A DNA stretch of 47,231 bases from JAFHCF01 sp048497495 (GTDB lineage: Bacteria > Pseudomonadota > Alphaproteobacteria > Rhizobiales > Ancalomicrobiaceae), in NCBI GenBank assembly GCA_048497495.1, contig JAFHCF010000135.1:1-47231 (forward strand), in the 5' to 3' direction. Made by a program: the position numbers and the translations under genes. The number at the start of each line of letters is the position of its first letter. Positions within the stretch are counted from its first letter, which is position 1. Under the pieces are notes generated by a model. That model saw nothing but the letters and a program-made list of their open reading frames with translations, was not told where the DNA came from and made no database searches. This document shows positions 35,500 to 45,019 of this stretch, piece by piece.

Positions 35500-36510
35500 A
35501 TGAAGCGACGTGATCTCATCGCGGCTGGACTGGGTTTGGCCGCATGCTTGACCGTACCGGCCCTCGCCGTCGCGGACGACGGCTGGACGATGCGCATCAG
35601 CCACGTCTTCCCGCCGAGCCACCCGCTGGCCAAATTGGCCGACGTCTACGCGCAAGCGGTGACCAAGGAGACAGGCGGCCGGGTGAAGGTCGAGATGCTC
35701 GGTGGCGGGCAGGCCTTCGCGGAGAAGGAATCCTATCCGGCCGTCGCCAAGGGACAAATCGAAGCGACCGTGCTCGTCTCGGTGCAGTTCTCCGGGATCG
35801 TCCCGGCGGTGGATGCCCTCGCCATTCCCTTCGTGCTGCAGAGTAAGAACGCCGCCGCCGACTTCCTCGGCTCGCCGGCCCGCAAGACGCTGGACGAACA
35901 GGTCCGCGCCCGACGGGTCGAGCCCCTCGCCTGGATGCTCCAGACCCGCACCTCGATCTTCACCTCCGGATCGAAGCCGCTCGCCACGATCGCGGACTTC
36001 GCCGGCATCAAGATCCGCGGTCTCAACAAGGTCGTCGACGCCTCGTTCTCGGCGGTCGGCGCCTCGCCGCTCGCCACACCGGGGTCGGAGGTCTATCAGG
36101 CGCTGCAGTCCGGTCTGCTCGATGCGGCGCTGACGGATGTCTCCGCGGCCCTGGCGCGACGCTACTACGAGGTCCAGAAGTTCGGCACGATCGCCGACAA
36201 CCACATCATGGCCTATGGCGTGGTGCTGGCCAATCAGGACTGGGTGGCCAAGCTTCCCGCCGACGTGCGGGCGGGTCTGGCTCGGGCTTCCGCCACGGCG
36301 GAAGCCGCCGGTCTCGCCGACGCCGAAGCCAACCGCAACGCGGCGATCGAAGGCCTGAAGGCCAAGGGGATGACGTTGAAGATCCTCGACCAGGCCGAAG
36401 CCGCCACCTGGTCCAAGGCGCTGACCGCCCCTTCGAAGGCGGTCTACCTCGAACGCGCCGGCGACGCCGGCAAGGCCGTGCTCGGGGCTTTCGAAAAAAT
36501 CGGCCATTGA
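35500..36510 (+). CDS. TRAP transporter binding protein (DctP family)
   Basis: A 336-residue TRAP solute receptor. The N-terminus MKRRDLIAAGLGLAACLTVP looks Tat-like. SHVFPPSHPLAKLADVYAQAV, GIKIRGLNKVVDASFSAVGASPLATPGSEVYQALQSGLLDA and the Arg near residue 168 (KIRG, the carboxylate clamp in this family) are typical. The ATG at 35,500 follows GGAGGGAGG; a GTG two codons upstream is possible. It probably brings in the carboxylate used by the divergent operon. Confidence 0.92.
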   Translation: MKRRDLIAAGLGLAACLTVPALAVADDGWTMRISHVFPPSHPLAKLADVYAQAVTKETGGRVKVEMLGGGQAFAEKESYPAVAKGQIEATVLVSVQFSGIVPAVDALAIPFVLQSKNAAADFLGSPARKTLDEQVRARRVEPLAWMLQTRTSIFTSGSKPLATIADFAGIKIRGLNKVVDASFSAVGASPLATPGSEVYQALQSGLLDAALTDVSAALARRYYEVQKFGTIADNHIMAYGVVLANQDWVAKLPADVRAGLARASATAEAAGLADAEANRNAAIEGLKAKGMTLKILDQAEAATWSKALTAPSKAVYLERAGDAGKAVLGAFEKIGH

Positions 36511-36628
36511 CGCCTCCCGGGACGGTCGCGCCTCCTCGTGGTACGGCGGCCGTCCCCCCGATCTCGAGATGGGACCCGATCGCCGACACGGCGATCGGGT
36601 CGCCGCTGCGCAAGCCGGGAGCCTTTCC

Positions 36629-37168
36629 ATGCGCCGTCTGACCCATGGCATCGATGTCCTCGTCGACCTCGCCCTTTCGCTCGCGGCGGTCGGTGTCCTG
36701 ATCATGACGGCGATCATGGCGGTCGGCGTCGGTGCCCGCTATCTGTTCGGCCAGCCGTTGCCCTGGGCGGACGATGCGGTGCGCTACGTCCTGGTTTTCT
36801 CGGTGATGCTCGCCGCGGCCGACGTGATGCGGCGCGGCGACGACATCAAAGTCGATCTCATCCTCGACCACCTCGGGGCGCGCGGGCGGCGTGTGATCGA
36901 GATCGCCGGGCTCGTCGCCGCCCTGATCTTCGCCACGGCCCTCGTCTTGCTCGGCGTCGACATGGTGTCCTTCGCCCGCGAGATGTGCCTGACCACCGCC
37001 GGCACCATCGACATCCCTTCCCATTGGGTCGAGATCGCGCTGCCGATGGGCGGTGGACTGATCGCCCTGGCGACGATCGCCCGCCTGATCCGCGTCATCG
37101 GCGGCGGCGATCCCACGGAACCGGCGCAGGGCCATGCCGACACCTCGACCGCGAGTGACCGGCAATGA
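36629..37168 (+). CDS. TRAP transporter small permease (DctQ)
   Basis: A 179-residue protein with four spans. GVGARYLFGQPLPWADDAVRY is the DctQ hallmark (N/G-V-x-x-R-x-x-x-x-x-x-x-W-x-x-E/D). It overlaps the dctM gene by 4 bp. I start at MRRLTHGIDVL (36,629); upstream in-frame codons look non-coding. Confidence 0.9.
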   Translation: MRRLTHGIDVLVDLALSLAAVGVLIMTAIMAVGVGARYLFGQPLPWADDAVRYVLVFSVMLAAADVMRRGDDIKVDLILDHLGARGRRVIEIAGLVAALIFATALVLLGVDMVSFAREMCLTTAGTIDIPSHWVEIALPMGGGLIALATIARLIRVIGGGDPTEPAQGHADTSTASDRQ

Positions 37169-38454
37169 CGACCCTGGTTCTGCTCGGCATTCTGTTGCTG
37201 GTTCTGATGACCGGCGTTCCGATCTATGCCGGCCTCGGCCTCACCGCGCTCGCCTTCATCGCCGGCGCGTCCGGATCCTTCGGCGGACTCGCCGACCAGA
37301 TGTTCGACAAGCTGTCGAGCTATGTCCTGGTGGCGATTCCGCTGTTCGCCTTCATGGCGCAGGTCATGGTGCGCACCCGCATCGTCGACGACCTCTTCGA
37401 TTTCCTTCAAGCCCTGGTCGGCCATCTCCCCGGTGGTCTGGCCATCGCCACGGTGTTGAGTTGCACCGTCTTCGCCGCCATCTCCGGATCCTCGGCGACG
37501 ACGGCCCTGACGGTCGCGGCGATCGCGGCACCACAACTGCGCCGGGCCGGATATCCCATGACCCTGACGCTCGGCACGATCGCCGGCGGCGGCACACTCG
37601 GCATCCTCATCCCGCCCTCCGGGCCGATGGTGCTCTACTCACTGGCGACCAACGCCTCGATCTCGGCGATGTTCGTCGCCGGCTTGGTGCCGGGCATCGC
37701 GATGGCGCTCGTGTTCGCGCTCTACTGCCTCGTCTTCGCGTTGACCTCGTCGCAGGTGCCGGCACCGGCGCCGCGCGCGTCGCTCGCCGAAATCCTCTCC
37801 TCCGGCCGTCGCGCGGCCTGGGCCTTGTCGTTGCCGCCGGTGATCTTCGGCGGCATCTACCTCGGCGTCTTCACGGTGACCGAAGCGGCCACGGTCAGCG
37901 CCGTTCAGGCACTGGTGATCGGCTCGCTGATCTACCGCAGCATCGGCTGGCGCGACGTGGTCGCGGCGGCACGTCAGGCGATCCGGCTCTCCGCCGTGTT
38001 GTTCATGATCATCGCGGCCGCGGTGATGTTCGGCACGGTGTTGACGCTGCTGCGGGTCCCGGCCGAACTGACCGGCTTCGTCACGCATCTGGGTCTCGGC
38101 AAATATGCCTTTCTGGCGTCTGTCTGCGTTCTGTTGCTCGTCCTCGGCATGTTCCTGGAGAGCGTCGCGATCATCCTGATCGTCATGCCGATCGTGCTGC
38201 CGACGCTCCAGGCGCTCGGGATCGACCTGGTCTGGTTCGGCATCCAATTCGTCATCCTGCTCGAGATCGCCCAACTGACGCCGCCGGTGGGCATGAACCT
38301 CTTCGTCCTGCGCGCCGTCACACGAGAACCCTTCGCGACGATCGTGCGCGGCTCGTTCCCCTTCGCGCTGTTGTTGCTCGGCGGTTGGGGGGCGGTGGTG
38401 GCTTGGCCCGATCTGGCATTGTGGCTGCCGGCCCGAATGCTCGGAGTGCGATGA
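37165..38454 (+). CDS. TRAP transporter large permease (DctM)
   Basis: A 429-residue protein with about twelve spans. SGSSATTALTVAAIAAPQLRRAGYP and GGGTLGILIPPSGPMVLYSLATNASISAMFVAGLVPGI are the conserved repeats of the DctM/SiaM sodium-coupled transporter, and the second scoop is near LTPPVGMNLFVLRAVT. With DctP and DctQ it forms a complete TRAP system. Confidence 0.95.
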   Translation: MTTLVLLGILLLVLMTGVPIYAGLGLTALAFIAGASGSFGGLADQMFDKLSSYVLVAIPLFAFMAQVMVRTRIVDDLFDFLQALVGHLPGGLAIATVLSCTVFAAISGSSATTALTVAAIAAPQLRRAGYPMTLTLGTIAGGGTLGILIPPSGPMVLYSLATNASISAMFVAGLVPGIAMALVFALYCLVFALTSSQVPAPAPRASLAEILSSGRRAAWALSLPPVIFGGIYLGVFTVTEAATVSAVQALVIGSLIYRSIGWRDVVAAARQAIRLSAVLFMIIAAAVMFGTVLTLLRVPAELTGFVTHLGLGKYAFLASVCVLLLVLGMFLESVAIILIVMPIVLPTLQALGIDLVWFGIQFVILLEIAQLTPPVGMNLFVLRAVTREPFATIVRGSFPFALLLLGGWGAVVAWPDLALWLPARMLGVR

Positions 38455-38539
38455 AACTTGCGCGTCCATACCGTGGTGGTGGCGTGTGCGGCCCCCCGCC
38501 GCACGCTCACGCGACTTCCCCGTTCCCGACTTGGACGAC

Positions 38540-38723
38540 AACCGAATTCCCTGCAAATCCGCAGGAAATTCCCTGTTTCGTCTGGCAGGGAATTCCGTCA
38601 TAAGCATCTGTGAATACGCGGTATTTCCAGCTTCGACGAGGCGGCTCTTGCCGCAGGGCGCCAAATTTCCCTGTATTTTCCCTGCAAACAGGGTGTTTCG
38701 GAGACCAGTTCGCGCTCGACTGC
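38540..38723. repeat. TTCCCTG-rich intergenic repeat, copy 2
   Basis: Several TTCCCTG and CAGGGAA words, ending in the same 23-nt string as 676-698. The remaining gap to 38,921 shows nothing recognisable. Confidence 0.6.
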
Positions 38724-38921
38724 GTCTACTGCCGCAATTATTTGTTTTTATTGATGTATTTCAATTTGTGACGGTCGCGGCGAATAGCTCGGGACTGTCG
38801 AGGGGTTGTGGCACCCACCATCGTGCCGCGTGACCAAGAGACCCATTCGGTACCGGATTCGGCGTCGGACCGGCGCGAAAATCTCGCGAGGCCGGTTTGG
38901 TGGTCCTGACCGCGTGCCGGC

Positions 38922-39797
38922 TCATTCCCGATCCGATCGAACTTGTGCATGCGCCAGCAGGGTGAACAGGAGGCTGCCCCCGACGACGTTGCCCAGTAAG
39001 GCGGCGCCGACGAAGGAGACCGCCGACGCCGGACTCGTCTCGCCCGCCAGCATGAGAATCCATGCCTCGGCCGATCCGGCGATCACGTGGGCGAAGTGGC
39101 CCAAGTCGATGAGGCCGGCGAAGAGGATGATCGCGAGGATGCGGTCGCCATCCAGCCGCGACTGGATCCACACCAGGGCCGCGATCAGGAAACCGGCAGG
39201 AACACCCGCCGTCACGGCTTCGGCGAACGAGAAATGGGTGATGGCGCGCGAAACCTCGATCACGGCCTCGCGAAGTTGGCCCGAAACACCACCGTGGGTG
39301 ACCGCCAGAGCGAAGAGGAAGGTGCCCGCCATGTTGGCGAGGAAGACGATCGTCCATAGACGCCCGAGATTACGCAGGTTCTTGCCACTGGGATGGGTGG
39401 CGACGGGCAGCACCGCCGTTATCGTGCTTTCGGTGAAGAGTTGCATTCGGCCGAGGATCACCAGCACGAAGCCGAGCGAATAGCCCAGCCCACCCAGAAG
39501 CAGTTTCGCCGCTCCGTCGATCGGCGCCTGTTGCAGCACGGCTTTGGCGATCACCGACACGCCGATGACGATGCCGGCGGCGAGCCCGGACCACATGAGC
39601 GCCAAACCACTCCGATTGAGTTCGGCGAGGCCGTGACGACGGATGATCTCGTGCGAAACGATGGCGGGGGTAATGCGGGCGTTCTCGACCGCGTCCGCAT
39701 CCTCCCGCGTGAGGCGAACGATGTTTTCCTCCGAGGCGATATGATCCTCGCGCGAGGCGACGGCGCTCTCGTCGCGGGGGGGTACGTCGTCTGCCAT
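38922..39797 (-). CDS. Formate/nitrite transporter (FNT) family channel
   Basis: A 291-residue protein with six spans after a 65-residue cytosolic N-terminus. GRMQLFTESTITAVLPV and LANMAGTFLFALAV, with SFAEAVTAGVPAGFLIALVW-like and NVVGGSLLFTLLAH segments, are FNT features. The longer N-terminus and sequence style are closest to YfdC-like members rather than FocA or NirC. It is alone on the minus strand; CAGGAGC precedes the ATG. Substrate unclear. Confidence 0.85.
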   Translation of the reverse strand: MADDVPPRDESAVASREDHIASEENIVRLTREDADAVENARITPAIVSHEIIRRHGLAELNRSGLALMWSGLAAGIVIGVSVIAKAVLQQAPIDGAAKLLLGGLGYSLGFVLVILGRMQLFTESTITAVLPVATHPSGKNLRNLGRLWTIVFLANMAGTFLFALAVTHGGVSGQLREAVIEVSRAITHFSFAEAVTAGVPAGFLIAALVWIQSRLDGDRILAIILFAGLIDLGHFAHVIAGSAEAWILMLAGETSPASAVSFVGAALLGNVVGGSLLFTLLAHAQVRSDRE

Positions 39798-40087
39798 CGG
39801 CTTCGGCTCCTGTGTCGAGGGATGGCGGATCGGCGGTTCGTCGCATCTCGTGCGAGACCGATCGGACGCTGTCCTCGATCCTCCGGGCCCGCCTCCTCAC
39901 CGATCGTCATGCCGGCATAGCTTCGCCTCGATCCGATCGTAGGCAATACGCGCGACGCACCGATCCGGTTCCTTGCGCCCGTCGAAAACGACGGCGCCGT
40001 TCGGGTCGGGTCGATCGACGGGAGGATCGTCGTCCCGGCGTCGGAGGCCGGACGAGACCGCACCCGCCGTGGGGCGCTTCGGCGGAT

Positions 40088-40165
40088 GTGAATCGGCGTG
40101 GGGCTTCCGGGCCGATCGGCGTTCCAAATCGTTGATTCCATTTGAAGCAGTCGGGTCAATCGGCG
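40088..40165 (+). repeat. Dispersed ~75-bp intergenic repeat, copy R3
   Basis: Nearly the same as R2 (GTGAATCGGCGTGGGG, then GCCGATCGGCGTTCCAAATC, then GTCAATCGGCGAC). It is about 125 bp upstream of the exbD-tonB scar. Confidence 0.8.
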
Positions 40166-40292
40166 ACGCCGAATCACAGCGCCGGTCTCACGCTGAGTTG
40201 GGGCGGCTGACACCCCGATCGGCGATCCCGAGCCGCCGACGACTCGATCGCACCGCCCCGCGCCTGGGCCCGCACCGGCTCGCCTTCTTTCG

Positions 40293-40555
40293 GATCGCGA
40301 TGCCCCGGTCGGCGCCTGCGGGCGCGCCGGGCCCATGTCGAGCAACTCTCCGAGGCGATCCACGGCCGCCGCATGGCGCGGACGAGCGGCGAGCGGCGCC
40401 GTCCGGCGCCCGCGCCTCCTCTGCCGCGAGCCGCCGACCCTGATCTTCGTCGTCGAGGACCCGTTCGGCCTGTGAGCCCGTCGTATTCGTCGCGAGGCGG
40501 GAAAGGGGCGAGCGTGACGCCGTTAACGGCGCGGATTCCGGGTGTTGAAACCAAC
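40293..40555 (+). pseudogene. Deleted duplicate of the exbD-tonB 3' region
   Basis: 40,293-40,316 matches exbD 29,790-29,813; the sequence then jumps to TonB sequence equivalent to 30,123-30,203, then to 30,335-30,495 including the stop and the following 80 bp. The missing pieces are 309 bp (bordered by GCGCC on both sides in the original) and 131 bp (bordered by the 12-bp direct repeat GCGGCGAGCGGC). The 131-bp loss shifts the frame, so no TonB protein can result. Confidence 0.85.
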
Positions 40556-40711
40556 TCACGGGCCGTGAACCGCGGCGAGAGGAAACTCGACCACTTGACC
40601 CGAGCGAACAGGGATCCGGCCGAGGATGACCGAGGAACGCTACCTGTCTATTGTCCTCCTGCCGATCGTAGGCTCGCCGCGGAGGCGTCCGGCGGTCGGT
40701 GGGGTATCGCC

Positions 40712-42493
40712 ATGAAGACCACCGCAACCCAAACGGCGCCGAGGGAGCGCCCGCCGATCCGTCGCCACATGTTGGCGCGGCTCGCCGGGCTCGTCGGCTT
40801 CGTCGTCGTCGCCTTCGTCATGGCCGTCTACGTCATCGAACGGCAGACGCGCGAGGACGAATTCTCGGCGGTCGTGAAGTCGGTGGAGACGTTGCTCGCC
40901 CAGAAGATCGCCGCCGCGTCGGGCCTGATGCATGCGACCGTCGAGGCACTGACCACCTCGGAAGAGGTCGGCGCCGCCTTCGAGGCCGAGGACGAGGCTG
41001 GGCTCGAACGCGCGGTCCGGCCGCTGTTCGAGACCCTCGGGCGGAGCCATCGCATCACCCACCTCTATTTCACCGGCCCGGATCGGGTGAACATCCTGCG
41101 CCTGCACGATCCGCAGAACCACGGCGACACCATCGATCGCTTCACCCTGCGGCACGCCGCCGAGACCGCGGCGACCTTCGCCGGGATCGAGCTCGGGGCC
41201 TTCGGGACGCTGACCCTGCGTTCGGTGTCGCCTTGGCGGCGGGGCGGGCGCGTCATCGGCTACATCGAACTCGGCGAGGAGATCGGTCCGCTGCTCGCCG
41301 ACACCGCCACGTCGCTCGGCGTTCACCTGCAAGCGCTGGCCAAACACGTGTTTCTCGACCGCGCCGCCTGGCAACGCGGTCGCCGCGTCATGGGTCTGCC
41401 GACCGAGCTCCTGGAATTCGGCGACCATGTGCTGGTCTCGCAATCGGAGAAGACGCTCGACCCGATCGAACGCGGCCTGCTCGCCGACCTGATGCGGGCG
41501 CCGACGATCCGCACCGTCCGCAGCGAGGGGCGGACGCTGGCCGCCACCGCCGTGCGCCTGGAGGACGCCTCCGGCCGCGAAATCGGCAAACTCGCCATCT
41601 TCTCCGACCGCAGCCGCGCCGAGGCCACCGTCACCAACTGGGTGGTGGCGGCGACGCTGATCAGCCTTCTGGCCGGCACTCTGGTCTTCTACTCCTTCAA
41701 CCGGGCGCTCGCCGGGGTCGAGGCCGACTATCGCCGCCAGCACGAGCTCGAACACCGGTTGCTCCGGATCTCCAACGAGCACGAACGGTTGGTGCAGATC
41801 GAGAAACTGTCGGCGGTCGGAACGATGATCGGGGAGATCGCCCACCAGCTCAACAACCCACTGGTCGGCGTCATCAACATGGCGCAACTGGCGGAGCGCT
41901 CGGCCGACAAGCCGGAGCGGGTGCGCGAACTGCTGGCGGAGATCCGCAAGGCGGGCCAGAATTGTTCCGCCTTCGTCAAGCGCATGCTCAACTTCACCAA
42001 GATCTCCTCGTTCGACAGCCGGCCGAGCGACCTCGGGGCGATCGTCGACGAGGCGCTGGCGCTGTTCCACCAGAGCATCGGCCGGCGGGTGGTGGTCGAG
42101 CGTCACATGCCGAAAGACCCGGTGCGGATCGCCGTCGACCCCAACCTGCTCGGCCATGCCCTGTTCAACCTCCTCACCAACGCGGCGCAGGCGATGGGCG
42201 ACGGCGGAAGGATCGTGCTGACGCTGGCGCCCGAGACCCATGCCGACGGTCGCGCCGGGTGGCGTCTGGCGGTGGAGGACGAGGGGCCGGGTCTCACCGA
42301 CGAGGTGGCGCGCCGACTGTTCACGCCGTTCTTCACCACCCGCAAGGAAGGCACCGGCCTGGGGCTGGCGGTGGTGATGCACATCGTCCTGTTGCACGAG
42401 GGGCAGGTCACCGCGAGCAATCGCGCCGGGGGTGGTGCATGTCTTGCACTGTGGTTGCCGGACGTCCGCCCGCCGCAGCCGCGAACGACCTGA
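40712..42493 (+). CDS. Membrane sensor histidine kinase with Cache-like periplasmic domain
   Basis: A 593-residue kinase. One span near residues 21-43, a periplasmic sensor of about 260 residues (HLYFTGPDRVNILRLHDPQNHGDTI is Cache-like), a second span near 307-327 and a cytosolic kinase. The phospho-acceptor is His378 in IGEIAHQLNNPLVGV; DEGPGL and the GTGLGLAVVMHIV boxes are intact. HATPase form and the NPL motif are of the NtrB/DctB type that partner NtrC-class regulators. The regulator gene follows 11 bp later. Confidence 0.93.
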   Translation: MKTTATQTAPRERPPIRRHMLARLAGLVGFVVVAFVMAVYVIERQTREDEFSAVVKSVETLLAQKIAAASGLMHATVEALTTSEEVGAAFEAEDEAGLERAVRPLFETLGRSHRITHLYFTGPDRVNILRLHDPQNHGDTIDRFTLRHAAETAATFAGIELGAFGTLTLRSVSPWRRGGRVIGYIELGEEIGPLLADTATSLGVHLQALAKHVFLDRAAWQRGRRVMGLPTELLEFGDHVLVSQSEKTLDPIERGLLADLMRAPTIRTVRSEGRTLAATAVRLEDASGREIGKLAIFSDRSRAEATVTNWVVAATLISLLAGTLVFYSFNRALAGVEADYRRQHELEHRLLRISNEHERLVQIEKLSAVGTMIGEIAHQLNNPLVGVINMAQLAERSADKPERVRELLAEIRKAGQNCSAFVKRMLNFTKISSFDSRPSDLGAIVDEALALFHQSIGRRVVVERHMPKDPVRIAVDPNLLGHALFNLLTNAAQAMGDGGRIVLTLAPETHADGRAGWRLAVEDEGPGLTDEVARRLFTPFFTTRKEGTGLGLAVVMHIVLLHEGQVTASNRAGGGACLALWLPDVRPPQPRTT

Positions 42494-42504
42494 TCGAGAG
42501 AGCC

Positions 42505-43875
42505 ATGCACACCGCGCGCATCCTCGTCGTCGACGACGACCACTTCACCCGCACCCTGCTCGACGGGCTGTTGCGGGAGCTCTGTCTCGATCTCCGCCTC
42601 GCCGAGAACGGGTCGCAGGCGCGCGCCGCCTTCGCCGCCGAGGATTTCAATCTGGTTCTGATGGACCAGCGCCTGCCCGACGCCGACGGGTTGGACCTGC
42701 TGCGCGAATTCCGCAAGGCCCGGCCGCGGCTGATGGCGATCATGATCACCGGCCACGCCGACGTCCAAGACGCCATGCGGGCGGTGCGTGAGGGCTTGTT
42801 CGATTACCGCACCAAGCCGTTCGAGGATCTCGACGACCTCGAGCGGGTGATCGGCAAGGCGCTGGAGATGGACCGTGCCTATCGCGAGATCGCGCGGTTG
42901 GAGGCGACCTTGGCCGGACCGACCCTGGTCGCGGGATCGCCGGCGATGGCGCGGCTCGCCGAGCAGATCCGCCAGGTCGCCAAGCTCGACACCACCGTCC
43001 TGTTGGAAGGGGAGAGCGGCACCGGCAAGGACGTCGTCGCCCGCATGCTGCATGCCGAGAGCCGCCGCGCCAAGGCGCCCTATCTCGACGTCAACTGCGG
43101 CGCGCTGCCGGAGAGCCTGCTCGAGGGCCTGCTGTTCGGCTACGAGAAGGGCGCCTTCACCGGGGCGGCGAAGACCACGGCCGGCACTTTCGAGAAGGCC
43201 GACGGCGGCTCGCTGTTCCTCGACGAGATCGCCGACATGAGCCCCAAGCTGCAGTCGGCGCTGCTGCGCGTCCTCCAGGACGGTTGTTTCTCGCGGGTGG
43301 GGGCGACGGAGCGACGGTCGAGCGACTTCCGCCTGATCTGCGCCACCAACAAACCCTTGGCGGCGGCGGTGGCGGGCGGATCGTTCCGCGAGGACCTGTT
43401 CTATCGCATCAACGTGGTGGTGCTGCGCCTGCCGCCCTTGCGCGAGCGCGCCGGCGACGTGGTGCTGCTCGCCACCCATTTCCTCGACCATTTCAACGCC
43501 AAGTTCGCCAAGAAGGTCGGACCGTTCTCGCCGGCCGCCCTCCAGGCGCTGGAGACGCAGGCCTGGCCCGGCAACGTCCGCCAGCTCAAACACGCGATCG
43601 AGCGGCTGGTGGCGCTGCATCCCGGCGGCCCGGTCGACGCGTCCCACCTCGCCGGGGTGATCGAAGAGGCGCCGGCCGTGGCCGCCGCGCCCGGGTCGGG
43701 CGTGGCCGTCGAGGTGCTGGGCTACCAGGACGCCCGCCAGGGCTTCGAGCGGGACTACCTGCGTCGCCTGTTCGCCTCGGCCGGGGGCAATGTCTCGGAA
43801 GCCGCGCGCCTGTCGGGCATCCCGCGCCAGAACCTCTACGTGCGGATGAAGCGTTGGGGTCTCGTCACCGAATGA
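42505..43875 (+). CDS. NtrC-class sigma-54-dependent response regulator
   Basis: A 456-residue activator. The receiver has Asp54 (LVLMDQRLPDADG) as phospho-acceptor. The AAA+ domain has Walker A GESGTGKD, the sigma-54 contact GAFTGA (216-221) and the arginine-finger region FREDLFYRINVVVLRLPPLRER. A Fis-type HTH closes the protein (NVSEAARLSGIPRQNLYVRMKRWG). It should activate the -24/-12 promoter 100 bp downstream when phosphorylated by the preceding kinase. Confidence 0.95.
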   Translation: MHTARILVVDDDHFTRTLLDGLLRELCLDLRLAENGSQARAAFAAEDFNLVLMDQRLPDADGLDLLREFRKARPRLMAIMITGHADVQDAMRAVREGLFDYRTKPFEDLDDLERVIGKALEMDRAYREIARLEATLAGPTLVAGSPAMARLAEQIRQVAKLDTTVLLEGESGTGKDVVARMLHAESRRAKAPYLDVNCGALPESLLEGLLFGYEKGAFTGAAKTTAGTFEKADGGSLFLDEIADMSPKLQSALLRVLQDGCFSRVGATERRSSDFRLICATNKPLAAAVAGGSFREDLFYRINVVVLRLPPLRERAGDVVLLATHFLDHFNAKFAKKVGPFSPAALQALETQAWPGNVRQLKHAIERLVALHPGGPVDASHLAGVIEEAPAVAAAPGSGVAVEVLGYQDARQGFERDYLRRLFASAGGNVSEAARLSGIPRQNLYVRMKRWGLVTE

Positions 43876-43904
43876 CGACAGCTGTCGCGAAACAGTGACA
43901 ACAC
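43876..43904. promoter_or_regulatory. Upstream activator palindrome for the NtrC-class regulator
   Basis: CGACAGCTGTCG (43,876-43,887) is a perfect palindrome directly after the regulator's stop codon, followed by an overlapping TGTC-N10-GACA. It is about 90 bp before the -24 box, the usual distance for enhancer-bound activators. Confidence 0.65.
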
Positions 43905-43976
43905 CGCGCCCCTGCCGACCCGACCGGGGAAGGGGTGAACGGGCGGGAATCGGGGACTTCTGAAATACCGGCGGCA

Positions 43977-43991
43977 TGGCCTGCTTCTTGC
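43977..43991 (+). promoter_or_regulatory. Sigma-54 (-24/-12) promoter
   Basis: TGGCCTGCTTCTTGC has the invariant GG (43,978-43,979) and GC (43,990-43,991) with exactly ten bases between them, as sigma-54 requires. It is 33 bp before the start of the heptaheme cytochrome gene and follows an NtrC-class activator gene. Confidence 0.85.
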
Positions 43992-44023
43992 GGTTCCCCC
44001 TTCGACAAGAAGAGGGAGCCCGC

Positions 44024-45019
44024 ATGCGGCCCGTCGCCAGACTGTTCCTCGCCGCCACCGCTTTCGCCCTCGTCGCCGGGACCGGTTTCACGGCACGCGC
44101 CGCCGACGTCAAGGGCGCGGTCCCGACCGATCCGGCGCTGGTCGAGAAGATCCGGGCGTCGAACGCCGAGTGCTACGCCTGCCACACCGAGCAGGGCGTG
44201 AAGACCCCGCCGCGCGCCGACATGGATCTCACCAGGCTGCGGCAATTCCTGCACGACCCCAAGCAGTTCGACGGCTCCAACCATGCCGGCATGGAGTGCA
44301 TCGTCTGCCACGGCCAGGGCTTCAAGGGCTTCCCGCACGCTCCCGAGGCGAAGAAATCGATCAGCGACTGCGGCGAATGCCACGCCACCAAGGCGCTCAG
44401 GGTCGAGACCCAGTTCAAGGATTCGGTCCACGCCAAGAACCTCGCGAACGAGTTCACCTGCCAGACCTGCCACGACCCGCACGTCTACAAGGTGGCATCG
44501 AAGGTCGGCGAGCCGCGCAAGATCGTGGCGCAGGACAACGCCATGTGCGTCGACTGCCACAACTCCGATCTGCGCTACTCGAAGTTCTCGGCGAGCCTGA
44601 CGCCGGCCAAGGCCCGACCCGATCTCGACACCCTGCACGATTGGCTGCCCAACACCCGGCTGCACTGGTCGGCGGTGCGCTGCATCGAGTGCCACACCCC
44701 GGTGTCGCCGGTGAAGAGCCTGGCGATGTCCCACCAGATCCTCGCCAAGGACAAGGCCGAGAAGAACTGCGTCACCTGCCATTCGCAGCAATCGGCGCTG
44801 GCGACCCGGCTCTACCGCTATGCGGCGGCCAACGCCGGGGCCGATCTCGGCTTCTCCAACAGCCCCATCCTCGGCAGCGCCTATGTCGTCGGCGCCACCC
44901 GCAATCCGACGATCGATCGCGTGGTGATCGGCCTCTTCGGCCTCACCGTCCTCGGCCTCTTCGGCCACGGCGCGGTGCGCATCGTCATGGCCCTGATCCG
45001 CCGCAGGAGGTCGTCATGA
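44024..45019 (+). CDS. Heptaheme c-type cytochrome, membrane anchored
   Basis: A 331-residue protein. Signal peptide MRPVARLFLAATAFALVAGTGFTARA, then seven CxxCH heme sites (CYACH, CIVCH, CGECH, CQTCH, CVDCH, CIECH, CVTCH) and a C-terminal span (VVIGLFGLTVLGLFGHGAV) with basic stop-transfer residues. The ATG at 44,024 has a GAGGGAG ribosome site; an ATG at 43,976 would lie inside the sigma-54 promoter. It likely passes electrons between the quinone pool and a periplasmic partner. Close relatives are not named reliably. Confidence 0.92.
   Translation: MRPVARLFLAATAFALVAGTGFTARAADVKGAVPTDPALVEKIRASNAECYACHTEQGVKTPPRADMDLTRLRQFLHDPKQFDGSNHAGMECIVCHGQGFKGFPHAPEAKKSISDCGECHATKALRVETQFKDSVHAKNLANEFTCQTCHDPHVYKVASKVGEPRKIVAQDNAMCVDCHNSDLRYSKFSASLTPAKARPDLDTLHDWLPNTRLHWSAVRCIECHTPVSPVKSLAMSHQILAKDKAEKNCVTCHSQQSALATRLYRYAAANAGADLGFSNSPILGSAYVVGATRNPTIDRVVIGLFGLTVLGLFGHGAVRIVMALIRRRRSS

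Noticed and set aside
39897..40127. Small minus-strand frame with VVFDGRKEPDRCVARIAYD, considered as a DUF1488-like gene
   Set aside because: Similarity is vague, there is no ribosome site, and its start lies inside repeat R3.
40699..43875. A 1058-codon open frame that would fuse the kinase region to the response regulator
   Set aside because: Over 40,712-42,493 it is out of frame with the true kinase, whose motifs are all in another frame; only the part from 42,505 is real.
43976..44023. Upstream ATG at 43,976 for the heptaheme cytochrome
   Set aside because: It lies within the -24/-12 promoter, has no ribosome site, and would precede a clear signal peptide that starts at 44,024.
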